Shown in pieces: positions 1-10,402 of a stretch of DNA of 64,000 nucleotides. Numbering within the stretch: the first letter of the stretch is position 1; each line of letters opens with the position of its first letter. Both the position numbers and the translations under genes were made by a program. Source of the DNA: UTCFX2 sp963726375 (GTDB taxonomy: Bacteria > Chloroflexota > Anaerolineae > Anaerolineales > UBA4823); assembly GCA_963726375.1 (NCBI GenBank), contig CAVSCE010000008.1, positions 1,095,453 to 1,159,452 of the forward strand, written 5' to 3'. The notes under the pieces were generated by a model. The model made no database searches and was not told where the DNA came from. It was given only the letters and a program-made list of their open reading frames with translations.

Positions 1-76
1 AGTTTTCGGAATATGATTTCATCCCTCCATGTCGAGGATGCGATGCGGAGCGAGCGTCAATTCCCACTTTTATCAT
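1..76 (-). CDS. Glycosyltransferase family 4, N-terminus only (cut by window edge)
   Basis: Only the first 25 codons lie in the window, read leftwards from an ATG at 76. They spell MIKVGIDARSASHPRHGG, the usual opening of GT4 glycosyltransferases: a first Rossmann strand, the GIDAR segment and a glycine loop near the acceptor site. The rest lies beyond base 1. It would be the furthest downstream glycosyltransferase of the leftward polysaccharide locus. The identification rests on this short but characteristic motif; donor and acceptor sugars cannot be told. Confidence 0.6.
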   Translation of the reverse strand, partial: MIKVGIDARSASHPRHGGMKSYSEN

Positions 77-169
77 GAATAATTACTCGTCGACCGCGCC
101 GGTTTCAACCAATCAGCCATGGTAACCTAAATCAAAGATGACAAAATAGATAGCCAGCATCGAATAATT

Positions 170-1159
170 TTATGTTTTATTGGGATTGGTGTTTTGCTGC
201 ATCTGGAAAAATAGCCCCAGCACAGTTCCAAACAATATCCAGGAATAGACACTGTGCCGGAAGCCGGTGATCGTGATGTTATAGACAAATGGAATCAGCC
301 AATCGGCGAAAAGAAACGAAGTAAAAAGCATCGCCGCAAAACCGCACAGGATTCCCACGGCATAAGCCTGCAGAAAACCAGGCGGCTGAGCTTTGTACAC
401 CCGGTAGGCGACCCACAGGGCGGCGACCATCCCCCAGACAAAAAGGACGATCCCGACCAGGCCGGTCTGGGCATAGACATCGACGAACATGTTGTGCGAT
501 GGCGGGGCATAGCCCCAGGCGTTCCAGCGGTCCCAACCGGCGGCCAGCCGAGATGCCGGGATGAAACTCGGATCTGCCCAATAGTAGAAGTAATTTACCA
601 GGCCAAGACCCAGAATTGGCGAGCGGGAGGTCAGGCGGACCACGTCGAGCCAATATAAGGGGCGGACGCTGGAGGCAGTCTCGACTTCCGGGGCATAAAG
701 AGTTTGGTACAAGTCTGCCCAGTTCAAAACAGCCAGGAGGATGATTATCGCCAATCCGATCCAGAATACCTTGCGGTTTTTGAAGAACAAAAGCAGTGCC
801 AGCCCGACCAACGCCGGCACCCAGCCGCCTTTCCAAATCAGAATCCGTGAAGCCCAGACGACCCAGACCAGCAGGCAAAAAATCGCTGCCCATCGCGTAA
901 ATCGCTTGAGACCAGGGTTGAAAATTAGCTGCGCCCCTACCAGAACTACCGACCAGATCAACAGCGCACCAGTGACTCCAAGGTCGCGAGTCCGGACAGA
1001 GCCGGTAACCAGCTCGTAGACCATCCCAGAAAAGCCGATTCCAATCACAATCCAGGTCCAAATTTTCAACTCTTTTTCACCCAGGCTCTGATGGGCGGTC
1101 AGGAAAGCTGCCGCAAATGACAGGACGAAGAGGGCGTACTGCCCGGCCTGGACCAGCAC
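170..1159 (-). CDS. O-antigen ligase / Wzy-like membrane protein, N-terminus unclear
   Basis: This 329-residue polytopic protein has about seven hydrophobic segments. A periplasmic loop near residues 165-235 holds SRSPILGLG and SHNMFVDVYAQTGLVG, the region conserved in O-antigen ligases and Wzy-type polymerases, including the catalytic-loop histidine. Family members are usually 400 residues or more with 10-12 helices, so the N-terminal third is missing. The same frame stays open to 1312 and adds a further plausible membrane stretch (AYFFIAALISWAAGNG), but offers no ATG; the coordinates here start at a GTG. The real start is either lost to a frameshift or truncated. It probably joins glycan repeat units or transfers them to an anchor at the outer face of the membrane. 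Confidence 0.7.
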   Translation of the reverse strand: MLVQAGQYALFVLSFAAAFLTAHQSLGEKELKIWTWIVIGIGFSGMVYELVTGSVRTRDLGVTGALLIWSVVLVGAQLIFNPGLKRFTRWAAIFCLLVWVVWASRILIWKGGWVPALVGLALLLFFKNRKVFWIGLAIIILLAVLNWADLYQTLYAPEVETASSVRPLYWLDVVRLTSRSPILGLGLVNYFYYWADPSFIPASRLAAGWDRWNAWGYAPPSHNMFVDVYAQTGLVGIVLFVWGMVAALWVAYRVYKAQPPGFLQAYAVGILCGFAAMLFTSFLFADWLIPFVYNITITGFRHSVYSWILFGTVLGLFFQMQQNTNPNKT

Positions 1160-1563
1160 CAGGTTACTCTTTGGTGCAGGAATGCGCCAATCCCAGATCC
1201 CGTTCCCCGCCGCCCAGGAGATCAGCGCAGCTATAAAGAAATAGGCTAAGCGGTGTAGATTAACAGGAGGGATTCCCTTAACCGTACCTGACGTTCGATG
1301 ATCTGACCATTTTTACGGACCCAGATCGCGGAATCCCGAAATTGTTAGCATCGCCAGCGGGAGTGTAGGTTGATTTCCCCGTCTCGATCGTCAATCCAGT
1401 CGTCGCAGAAGTTAGAATCAGCAGGAAATTAAAGTATAAGTTTTGTGTTTCTTATGGCAAACAAGCCCAAAAATGACTAAAATTATACATTCCAACGGCA
1501 TATTTCCACGGGATATATTTGCTCCAAGCTACTTACCGAGGCTTAAAACCAGCACACCAAGAA
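1160..1563. other. Ambiguous stretch upstream of the O-antigen ligase
   Basis: On the minus strand two frames look protein-like here. One continues the ligase upstream to 1312. Another gives a coherent peptide from about 1440 (NLYFNFLLILTSATTG..., TYTPAGDANNFG) that, after a shift near 1320, continues as VRKNGQIIERQVRLRE and stops near 1247. The second reading resembles the tail of a pilin-like or secreted protein, but I cannot name it. No start codon supports either reading, so the region may be an indel-damaged gene or a recombination joint. Confidence 0.3.
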
Positions 1564-1671
1564 TCACGATCGAACTTTATGAACTTTAAATTCAAGTTCA
1601 AATGGATGATGGGCTAATAATTTTTTCTGTAAGGTTTCCATATCGTCAATCCAATTCGGAACCATGAGCAT
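1564..1671 (-). CDS. Short unrecognised ORF (35 aa)
   Basis: An ATG at 1671 opens a 35-codon frame (MLMVPNWIDDMETL..., HHPFELEFKVHK) ending at TGA 1564-1566. Composition is protein-like, but I recognise no family and see no clear ribosome binding site. It lies in an AT-rich gap between the ligase and the next glycosyltransferase and could be a remnant of either. Confidence 0.2.
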   Translation of the reverse strand: MLMVPNWIDDMETLQKKLLAHHPFELEFKVHKVRS

Positions 1672-1716
1672 GATTATATTAATCATATACTCTTCTATAA
1701 CAAAATAGAAAAAGAA

Positions 1717-2653
1717 TTAAATGAATAATGATTTACAGGTCATATTCCAATGGTTCCTGATCTTGAATGCTACTTCATTTTCTGGATAATCAAGGATGGA
1801 TTTCGATCCCCATAAGAGCGATTTGACAAGGTTAGAGAAAAATAAGGTCGATTTATAAATGATCACCGTTTTAAGTCCAAAATGCTTTCTGAAGAATACT
1901 GCTTTTTTCTCATAAATTCGTTCGTAGCGTTTCATAGTAACTCGCTGCATGGTCGCCCCCCCAATGTGGACGATCTTAGCGGAAGGTAGGTGGTAAACTT
2001 TCCACCCGGCTTTTCTGAGACGAAAACACCAGTCTTCTTCCTCGGTATAGAGCGGATCATACTTTGTATCAAGAAATCCCACGATTTTGGCGGAGGAAGT
2101 TCTCACCATCATACCGGCGCCACACACTGCAGCTACTTCTCTGGGCTCTCGACCAACAGGTTTTATTGGGAACAATCGCTCAGAAAAGGGTTTCAAACCC
2201 TCAAACCAGGGATTTGGCTCCCTACCATAACAAATTTGCCAACTCCCATCCGGATTAACAAGTTTGCTCCGACTACCGTGACATCCGGTCCAGCATCCAG
2301 AAAAGAAACCATTTCCTTGAACGCACCTGGCTTTGTGATCGTGTCATCATTAAAAAGCATCAAGTAGCGCCCGCTTGCCTGTTCGAATGCCATATTATTA
2401 TTCGTAGAAAAGCCAAGCAATTCTTGATGCTCGATAATCTTCACGAAAGGTAAGTCCGCCGAACTGCTTCGCTGGAGCGATCCTTGCAGGCATTATTGAT
2501 AACGATTATTTCCAGATGCAGGTTTCCAGCGGTAGCATAAACCGAGGCTAAACAGTCTAACAACATATCCCGGTTATTTGTGTTCACGATGGAGATGGAG
2601 ACATCTGGGATCTGATCGGTTCCATCTATTTCATGATCCAAATAATTTGCCAT
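1717..2653 (-). CDS. Glycosyltransferase family 2 (rhamnosyltransferase-like), frameshifted
   Basis: Three adjoining frames make one GT2 enzyme. The N-terminal part (VSISIVNTNNRDMLLDCLASVY) is the nucleotide-binding Rossmann start. The middle part (RYLMLFNDDTITKPGA) carries the metal-binding DxD-like NDD. The C-terminal part (TEEEDWCFRLRKAGW) carries the ED general-base/acceptor motif seen in WbbL-like rhamnosyltransferases. Shifts fall near 2442 and 2194. The start chosen is the ATG at 2653 (MANYLDHEIDG), preceded by a weak AAGG. Without a shift the frame runs on from the upstream GT4 gene with no stop. It probably adds one sugar to the lipid-linked repeat unit at the inner membrane face; the donor is unknown. 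Confidence 0.75.
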
Positions 2654-3868
2654 TTCTATCTGCCTTTTGACAGACTCCTCGACAAGTTGAGAAAAACGAG
2701 CTCCTATTTCGATCCAATTATATTTTTTTTCAACCAGCTTTCGGCCGGAATGGGCCAGTCTTTCGCGCAGGACCGGATCAAAAACACCCGCAGGTGGCTT
2801 GTGCAATAGATTTCGGGTCGTCGGCAATAAGGATATCTTGCCCATGCGTGATCTCCAGCCCTTCGGCGCCTTTCGATGTGGATACCACAGGTGTCCCGAG
2901 TGCCATCGCTTCCAGGATCTTTAAACGTGTACCGCCACCGCTGACAATTGGCGCGACCGCCACCCATGAGGCCGCAACAGCTTGACGTACATCCTTGAGG
3001 TAGCCAGTCAGAGTGATGCCTTCGTCCAGCGAAAGCTCACTCAGATTAACATCCCCGGTTTTACCTGTGACCTTCAGTTGGACATCCGGATTGTCCTGCC
3101 TGATCAGAGGAAGCACTTTATGTATGAAGAACTTCATGGCATCCAGATTGGCATAATAGGTCAGTGAACCGTTGAATATGATCGAGTTAGGAACAGGCTC
3201 GGCTGTCCAAGGTTATGCGTTTCAAGGTCTACGCCGTTGGGGATAACCTCTATTCGCCCGCCATATTCCGGAATTGTTGTCTTTACTGCCTGAAAGTCGC
3301 GATCAGAGACCATAGAAATCCCATCGAATTTTGGATAGAGACGTTTTTCGTATCTCCAGCATTTTTGCCAGGAGACCCAGCGGGCTAATTTTTTCATTGG
3401 ATTCGTCTGGCTCTTATATAAGTCATGCATCCATAACGTGTAAAAATTATGTTCTTCCAGAAAACGATGCTTATCCGGGACGTTTAGCAAGTAAGGGGCA
3501 ACGTCAAGACAGGTCGCGATTAGGATGTCAAATTGCTCAGCATATGCGACCTCTGTCACTTTTGCTTCCATGTCTCGGCTGACACCGCGGATAATGTCCC
3601 GTGGAATGGAGGGATAAATGACTGCTCAAGCGCTTACCAGGATCTCGCCAGAAAGGATCCCTCTTGATGACATCGAAATGGTCGCACAATTGGCTCATTA
3701 GATGAAAATATTGGCGTTCATCCTCAGAAGGCAAGTATGAGATAAGGTGTATAGTGTGTTTTTCATGAAGGGCGCGAAGCAGATAATGGAGTTGGATGCG
3801 TGAACCGTTGTCCTGCGGGAAGGGAAACCACAAACTTACCCATAGAATTTGAACGAATATCCCCCCAT
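2654..3868 (-). CDS. Glycosyltransferase family 4, frameshifted
   Basis: Four overlapping frames assemble into one GT4 enzyme of about 400 residues. The N-terminus reads ILWVSLWFPFPQDNGSRIQ, the acceptor-domain glycine loop. A linker strand reads SMVSDRDFQAVK and RIEVIPNGVD. The donor site is GGGTRLKILEAMALGTPVVS followed by GAEGL. The C-terminal helix reads RERLAHSGRKLVEKKYNW. The likely start is the ATG at 3868, eight to ten bases after GGGAG, inside a TAATAATG overlap with the previous gene; a G-run at 3861-3866 puts it out of frame. Further shifts lie near 3550, 3150 and 2790. The fold and motifs make a retaining nucleotide-sugar transferase certain; its sugar is not. Confidence 0.78.
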
Positions 3869-3870
3869 TA

Positions 3871-4828
3871 TTATTTTGATCTCCCTTCCTGAAATCCCAA
3901 GTACCCATAAGCGAGAAAAGCTGCCAATAACATCCTCGAGCTAAAGGCTTTGAAGTGTGAATTCGATCCAAAATATTAAGAACTTTTCTTATCATGTAGC
4001 GAATTGGCTTCGATGAAAAATATCGGGTTCTCAACTTCTTATATACCATGATAAATGAATTCGATCTCAACATAACAGGCTCAAAGATGACATAGTCAGG
4101 CACATTCCCGAGGATCTCTGGAAACAACCCCATAACTTTCGGAAGCATTCGATGATAATCTCTTGTTTGAGAAAATCTTTCATCCAATGTGCGCGGATGG
4201 TTGTGATAACTAATGGCTTTTGGACAATTCCAGATCGGATATTTCAATTTATGTGCTCGATATGCAAATTCAATGTCTTCAAAACCTTTCAGAGTTGGAT
4301 TAAAAATTCCTACATTTTGAAATACGGTTTTCAAAAAGGAAAGATGACCTCCGAAGGCTTGGGCGAGGCTGGAGCTCGGTGAGGTGATCACATCGATCCA
4401 GCCCGGCATCTGGATTAGCGGACTTTTCAACAAAGGTTTTATAAATTGAAGGAAATGGAAGGACGCTGTCCCATGCAGGCCAAAACATCCAATTTTACTT
4501 TGTGCAGCTCTAGGTGCGCACCCACCAATTCGGGTTCTGTTATTAAAATCGGCATCCAGTAGTATTACCAGCGAAGACAGGGAAGCCTCGATCCCGGCAT
4601 TTCGTGCGACTGAGATACCATACTTAGCATCTTGCTCTAGAAGACGCAGATTGAAAGGCGGCGCCATGGTCCGAACCATTTTTAACCTCATCCGTGGAAG
4701 CCTGGTCGACCACGACCACCTCGAACTGCTCGGGAGGAAGGTTGGCGGCAGAGCGATTTCAGAGTTTGATGTAGCGCATCGACTCGGTTGTGACAGGGCA
4801 TAACGATGCTGACAGCTGGATCAGGCAT
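3871..4828 (-). CDS. Glycosyltransferase family 2, frameshifted
   Basis: The start is the ATG at 4828 (MPDPAVSIVMPCHNRVDALHQ), a textbook GT2 N-terminus. After a shift near 4740 it continues as EQFEVVVVDQAST and, after another near 4690, as GISVARNAGIEASLSSLVILLDAD with the LDAD metal motif. GFEDIEFAYRAHK further on is the ED acceptor-site motif. At the end, one frame gives GYLGFQEGRSK and stops at TAA 3871-3873, directly before the GT4 start, so the two genes are probably translationally coupled. Length would be about 315 residues, normal for soluble GT2 enzymes. Confidence 0.75.
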
Positions 4829-4897
4829 AGGTCATCGTTTCGAAAACGGAACTCAGCTTTTCCGTCAGAGTGCTACGCTCAGATCCGTTTAATCACT

Positions 4898-6169
4898 TCA
4901 GACCGAGGAATATTGTAATATTTCTCTGACGAATTCGCGATTGATAGCAATCAATCTCAATATTTCACCTAAAACAGCTTGCTCATTCGCCGTGATACAG
5001 ATTCCGCTCCCGCCGCGATGTACGTCGGCCCCGATCACTTCGCGTGCCAACCAGCAAGACCGGTGTCCCGCTGGCCATATACTCAAACAGCTTACCAGGA
5101 AAATTCCCGGATTTCCCTCCTTCGTCCAGCACGAAAAGCAGCAGCACGTCAGCCGAACTCATCGCTTCCACTGCCTCAGCGTGATTGACCGGTGGCTCCA
5201 CCTGTACTGAAGCGTGGATTGAATGGTTTTCCAGCCAGGCCTGTTCTTGCGGTGTCAGACCTCCGATGAAGCGCACGTTCAGGTTTGCACCAGTTTCGCC
5301 GATGAGCTCAAGCGCCTGGAGAAAAGGCATTGCTGTCCCGTCGTAGACCTGCCCCACGTGTGCCAGGCTGGTTTTCCCATCCGGCTGCCTGGTTTTATCT
5401 TTGGACTTGCAGAAATCTTGCAAGTCGTATCCGTTCTCAATCGTGATGAAATCGCGCTCCAGACGGCCGGGGCAGAGGCCGTGAAGGTTGTGCGTATAGC
5501 TCGGTGTCACTCCGATCACTCGATCGGCATTCTTCAAGACCAGCTGCTCGATCCAGCGGTCGATCCTGTAGCGCCAGCCAGTGTTTCGGGAAGCTGAGTT
5601 CTGAGTCCATGGATCGCGGAAATCGGCAGCCCAGGGCAACCTGGTTAGCTTCTTAAGCGGTAAACCAGTCAAATGGTCCGAATAGGGGAAAGAGGTGCTG
5701 AAGATAAGGTCGATCTTCTCTTCGCGGATCATGCGCAAACATCCGGGAATGATCGCCAGGTTCCAGTACAGCGCCGCATCGACAGGTGGGAATTCGAATG
5801 GGTTGAGCAGCCTGCTGATCAAGCTCAGTGTTCGGGGAATACATCCCGGTTGGTCATTTTGGGTTGGACTGTTATCCTCTGAAGCTGTTGACCGGACAAA
5901 TGAATTTTTTTTCCCAGATTTTGTCTGGATGCTGAACCGCTTTTGGATCCATCTTCGCAGGCTCAGCGGATTGATGAAATCCTTACGCCAGACGTGTGCT
6001 TCGGGCGGCACATCTTCCAACAGGGAAGGGTCCAAACCGCATCCAAAGACCTCAGGATCATTGCTGCATACCACATAGGGCTGCCAACCAAACTTAAGCA
6101 AGTATTTGCTGAATTTCAGAGTGCGCTGTACGCCTGAGCCGCCCAGCGGAGGTAAATAAAAGCGATCAT
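4898..6169 (-). CDS. Glycosyltransferase family 4, frameshifted
   Basis: The main frame (372 residues from 6101) has LPWAADFRDPWTQN, a hallmark of GT4 enzymes of this subgroup, then DRVIGVTPSYTHN, FITIENGYD and KLFEYMASGTPVLLVG, the C-terminal donor domain. Upstream, after a shift near 6140, the start reads MIAFIYLPP then GGSGVQRTLKFSKYLLK from an ATG at 6169. Downstream, after a shift near 5040, the protein ends GICITANEQAVLGEILRLI and a short tail stopping at 4898. The assembled length of about 420 residues fits the family. The locus context says it builds the surface polysaccharide. Confidence 0.8.
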
Positions 6170-6249
6170 CAACACCTTCTTGATTTCCAAATAATTACCT
6201 TTGTAATTGTGCGGCTAAAATATCAAAAATATAATAATTTCTTCCCAGA

Positions 6250-7148
6250 TTATTGCCTGCTGTACCACCAGCTGCTGACGCAGCGGATAAGACTTATCGC
6301 CCGGCGAGCTGCAGCCAGCTGAATGCGTTCCCCGAAATTTTTCGGTCTGCACTTATAAGAATACGGTAAAGGATGGTATGAATTAACAAAATCCCAAAGG
6401 TCAGGGTGCAGTCCATCCAGGAAAATATGCATCTTTCCTCCGCGCCAGGTCTTTCAAAACATTTCAGGAGGCTGTTGGAATAATCATGATAAATGACTGC
6501 TCCAGGCCAATAAAGAAGATTTTCGTGACCGCCAAAAAGGCTGATCAGGCGGTAAGATAGTTCTACACCTTCTCCAGCAAATATGGTTGGGTTGAAGCCG
6601 CCGACCGCAACGATCGCTTCCCTGGAAAACGAAGAATTGCCTTCCAGATCTATATACGATGGGGTTGGCTGATCCCCCAGGTCGTACATCGCTGCCAAAT
6701 TGTTGTACGGATTGTCCGATTTTGGAAGAACCTTGCCGCGGACTCCCAGTATATTTGCCTGCATATGAGCGCTAATATGTTGGGCAATAAAATCCCGATC
6801 TGCCAGGGCATCGTCATCTAAAAAACACACAACATTACCTCTAGTGTACGTCAAGCCAATATTGCGAGCACGTGAAGGCAGATAATTCTTGTTCAGGCGG
6901 ATGTATAAGAGCTCAAAAGCAAGGATTTCATCGATAACTGCGTCGTTGCCGCCGTTATCTACCAGAATTATTTCGAAGTTCGAAAACGATTGCTGTTTTA
7001 AGCTGTTCAGGCACTTAATAAGATGTTGATTACTATTGTATGCAACAATCACAACGGACGCTTCAGGGTCAATCCTACCCACCCGCTGGTCTTCATAACG
7101 CATGACATACTCCAGATCGGCATTTATTAATAAAGGTTTGTCAGCCAT
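6250..7148 (-). CDS. Glycosyltransferase family 2, frameshift near the C-terminus
   Basis: The protein opens ASVVIVAYNSNQHLIKCLNSL, with FEIILVDNGGND, then NVVCFLDDDALADRDF, which carries the DDD metal motif. SRARNIGL and EGVELSYRL are further GT2 signatures. The main frame shifts near 6450; the alternative frame after it continues to a stop at 6250, giving about 300 residues. The start ATG at 7148 overlaps the stop of the upstream gene as TAATG, so the two are translationally coupled. It is probably a soluble, inverting transferase of the same repeat unit. Confidence 0.78.
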
Positions 7149-8278
7149 TACCGTAATTTACGGTTCACCGTTCTGATCTGATTAGCAATCTTACCCCCAA
7201 CAAGTGTTTCCAATCCTATAGACCATGCCCCACGATCACGGATATTATCCTTGTTGTAACAAATGGATTGATATAAACAATAACGCGCAGACGATAATTC
7301 ATTATTTTGATAACAGGCATATCCCATCCCTTTGTAAAAACCACCCTTGAATTTTCGAAGATCTTGGATTGAGCTTAAGAGAGGTAAAGATTTCTTTCCT
7401 AAAAATATCTTCTGCTTGACATACAGCAGATTTGGTCGATAAATTCTCCGATATTCCTTTCTCAATCAAGGCTGCCCCAGTGTGATCCAATAATGTGACC
7501 AGACGCTTATCGACCAGAGTTTTTAAACGCGGTTCCAGGTTGGCAGATAAAGCCCCAAACATTTGTATGACAGCTTTCCTGTTTGAGAATTGGGTGCTGC
7601 CTGACCAGATTCCACCTCGGTGGATTCGATACACACTCATGACCTGATCAATATAGCCAATCGGACCTTGCATAGATAAAAGAATATGGAGCGGCCAATC
7701 CAACATCTTTAGGGGAGTTGTCCACTGAGGCAGCTCTTAACCAATGATCGTCGAAACATACTTGCACTGGTATGCATGATGTATGTAACCAGAAGATCTT
7801 CAAAACCATAAAATTCCTTAGACAGATTCTGGCAGTATCGCCTTGACTCCTGGCTTTTATCCTCAAACACAATTTGTGTATCATGAAAACAGGCCGAGCA
7901 GTTGGGGTGTTGCTCTAAGAATTCCACCTGAGTTTGAAGTTTCTTGGCTGAAATCCAGTAATCATCGCCTTCACATAAGGCTATATATTTGCCTCTAGCT
8001 TTCTCGGAAGTAAAGGAGAAAATCCTTTTTCCAAAAGAACGTTGATTTTCCTGCTGCAGGATTGCATAGATCTTATCCGGATAGCATGCCTGATACTCGC
8101 GGATAATCTCGGCCGTACCATCGGTTGACGCATCGTCGTGAATGATAATCTCGACCGGGAAACTTGTTGCCTGCATCAGAAAGCCGTCCAATGCCTGCCG
8201 GATGAAATTTATATGGTTATACGTGATGGAGCAAATGCTTACAAGCGGTGTTTCGGAATGATCGGACATCAATATCAC
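7148..8278 (-). CDS. Glycosyltransferase family 2 with helical C-terminal extension, frameshifted
   Basis: Residues 1-190 form a GT2 domain: PLVSICSITYNHINFIRQALDGF, IIIHDDASTDGT and KYIALCEGDDYW with the DDxW-like metal site. After a shift near 7715 the reading continues LDWPLHILLSMQG and VYRIHRGGIWSGS, typical of GT2 enzymes that end in a helical region. After another shift near 7440 the tail has TPR-like helices (YKGMGYACYQNNELSSARYC). It stops in a TAATG overlap with the next transferase. A function in polysaccharide assembly follows from the cluster; the sugar is unknown. Confidence 0.75.
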
Positions 8279-8294
8279 AAATCCAGGATTATCA

Positions 8295-9738
8295 TTACTT
8301 AGAGCGAGCCCTAAACAGCAGTATTGCCATCAACAGCAAAATTACTGGGATGCTTGCCAGTAACGGAATGTTTAGTTCCTTTGTAATTGGCTTAATGTTG
8401 GTATTAGAATACGAAGTAATCGTCGGCTGTTCAACTTTAATGGAAGTTGGTGTCGCGTTCGCTTCGACGGTAGACGTTGGGGAGGCAAAAGCGACTGCCT
8501 CGGAGCGTGGTGATTTGACAGTGAGGTAGACGTGGTACACGTCCATCTGGTAAGTCCCGTCTGTCTTATCGATCGGAACCATTAAGGCAGCGTGGATCTC
8601 GTTCCCCATGGAAATCGTTCCTGATACATTCATCATATTATTCTTCTTTGAATTGCTGTTCATTATGACCGTGTAAGACGACCACATCCCATTTCTGAAG
8701 ACACGCAAATAGAGGTGGTCTTTGAAAACCTCTGGGGGATCAGGATGATTAAATATACCTCCCAACCCCAAGCCAATATAGTAATCCGGCACTATCTTTT
8801 AGAATAGATTGTGATCCCTGAAAACCACCAATATTTTCATCTCTCCATAAGGAAGCCCAACTTTTCCCGTCATTGTTGGACTGGCGGTGAAATTTATACC
8901 TATCGTGCAAAGTTCCACTCCAAACGGAGTGTACAGTCTGATTACTAACAGCTAGCACTTCTGGGTTTCCGTAGGGACCTTCGCCAAGACTATCTGCTTC
9001 ACTCCAGAATGCCCCATCAGCACTGCTCGAATACCGGATTCCATTCGGTGGATATGTTTCAGGAAAATTACTCTCAACCCATACTACATGGATCTTCCCC
9101 TTCTGATCAACTGATATTTTTGAATTACTTACCGAACGATCACTGCTGAGATTTTCATATACGACTTGCACTTGCCCCCAGGTCTTGCCATTGTCTTCTG
9201 AATTTGTGTAGAAAATACCGCTGCCTGGACCAGTTGAAACTGCATAAACAAGATGGAGCTGATCATCCAATCCGACATCAAGGTCCGGCGACGACAGATT
9301 ATTTACGGGAGGAATTATGATCAAAGGGGCTTTCCAGTAGCGGGCAGAGTGCGCAAGCGGTGAATATGCCTGGGTATATTGGATTCCATTGCCAAGATAG
9401 ACGAGATGCAAGTAGCCACGCGTATCGCATTGAAAGGAAGTGTCTCTTATTTGGATTCCACTCTGGGCTGTGACAATATCGATAGAAGAATCCCATTCTC
9501 CGTCTTTGAAGGAAGTATATTGAATGTAATTCTGCTCTGGTACATTTTCTACCCAGACCAAATGAACAACTCCGGAAAGATCAGAAGTTATTGATGGGGA
9601 AGATGAATTGACGGGTGAGTTTGAGATATTAAGAGGCTTGCTCCACCCATAGTTTTGGATGGTATTTGCCAGGGTCGAATGTGGCAATATCATGAGAAAA
9701 AGAATGAATATTCTTAAAAACATGGATAAGGTCTTCAT
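8295..9738 (-). CDS. BNR-repeat (sialidase-like) extracellular protein with C-terminal membrane anchor
   Basis: An N-terminal signal peptide (RIFILFLMILPHSTLA) is followed by repeated Asp-box/BNR-like units such as SEDNGKTWGQ, SSADGAFWSEA and SNNDGKSWAS, alternating with LHLVYA or IHVVWVES strands, the pattern of six-bladed sialidase-like propellers. A shift near 8785 joins this to a C-terminal part with a Thr/Pro-rich linker and a final helix (LLASIPVILLLMAILLFRA) ending in basic residues. About 480 residues in all. I see no clear sialidase Arg triad, so it may bind rather than cleave glycans. A larger relative lies at 24382-27250. It is probably exposed on the cell surface. Confidence 0.65.
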
Positions 9739-9767
9739 TATAATTGCCTGTTTAACTTTCGAAAACT

Positions 9768-10298
9768 TTAACTGAATTTGGCATATTCATCTTGCAAGAT
9801 TGCATAAGCTATCAGGTTCTGGAACTGCCCGTTCTTGAATACCGCTTCTCTGAGAAGACCTTCTTCCTTAAACCCGCATTTCAATGCCACTTTGCGTGAC
9901 CCGCTATTTTTCTCGAGGATCGAGCAGGAGACCCTATGCAAACCCCTCTCCTGAAATCCGAACTTCAACATCTGGAATACAGCCTCGGTTGCATGCCCCT
10001 GCCCCCAAAGCGATTTTTCCCCGATGATGATGCCTAAGTCTGCACTCCGGTTGATCCAATTGAGGCTTGTGAGTGTAACCATTCCAATCAGCTCATGGCT
10101 GTCAAGGAGGCAGACCGCGAGTTTTATCGAATCGTTGCTGGAGATCAACTCCTCGACCCATTTTTTTTCAACCTCGGACGATACGAAGTATTTGGGCCCA
10201 ACCACGGTGGACCAAATTTCATCGTCGTTGTGCCATTTTACGGTGGTTTGATGGTCGGCGAGCTCGAACGCCCGCAGATAAGTCCTGAACTTTTCCAT
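9768..10298 (-). CDS. GNAT N-acetyltransferase (RimJ/RimL type)
   Basis: An intact 176-residue protein of the RimJ/RimL-like GNAT branch. It shows TYLRAFELAD at the start and SADLGIIIGEKSLWGQGHATEA, the acetyl-CoA pyrophosphate-binding loop (motif A, Q/RxxGxG/A). RVSCSILEKNSGSRKVALKCGF is the motif B region. Enzymes of this branch acetylate either protein N-termini or amino sugars; inside a glycan locus the latter is likely (inference). A close relative with the same opening is at 12983-13540. Neither gene pair is adjacent, so they look like a dispersed duplication. Confidence 0.8.
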   Translation of the reverse strand: MEKFRTYLRAFELADHQTTVKWHNDDEIWSTVVGPKYFVSSEVEKKWVEELISSNDSIKLAVCLLDSHELIGMVTLTSLNWINRSADLGIIIGEKSLWGQGHATEAVFQMLKFGFQERGLHRVSCSILEKNSGSRKVALKCGFKEEGLLREAVFKNGQFQNLIAYAILQDEYAKFS

Positions 10299-10402
10299 AT
10301 CAATTCAACCTTCCGGGACATCCTTCCCTTCAAGAGAATTCACCTGCCTGATATATCAGAAAAAAGATGATTTGGTGAAGCCAGCCAATCAATCATCTGT
10401 TT

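Noticed and set aside
1717..4828. GT2-GT4-GT2 fusion polyproteins
   Set aside because: The continuous frames join two genes only because indels remove stops. Internal ATGs, ribosome binding sites and a TAATAATG overlap mark separate genes.
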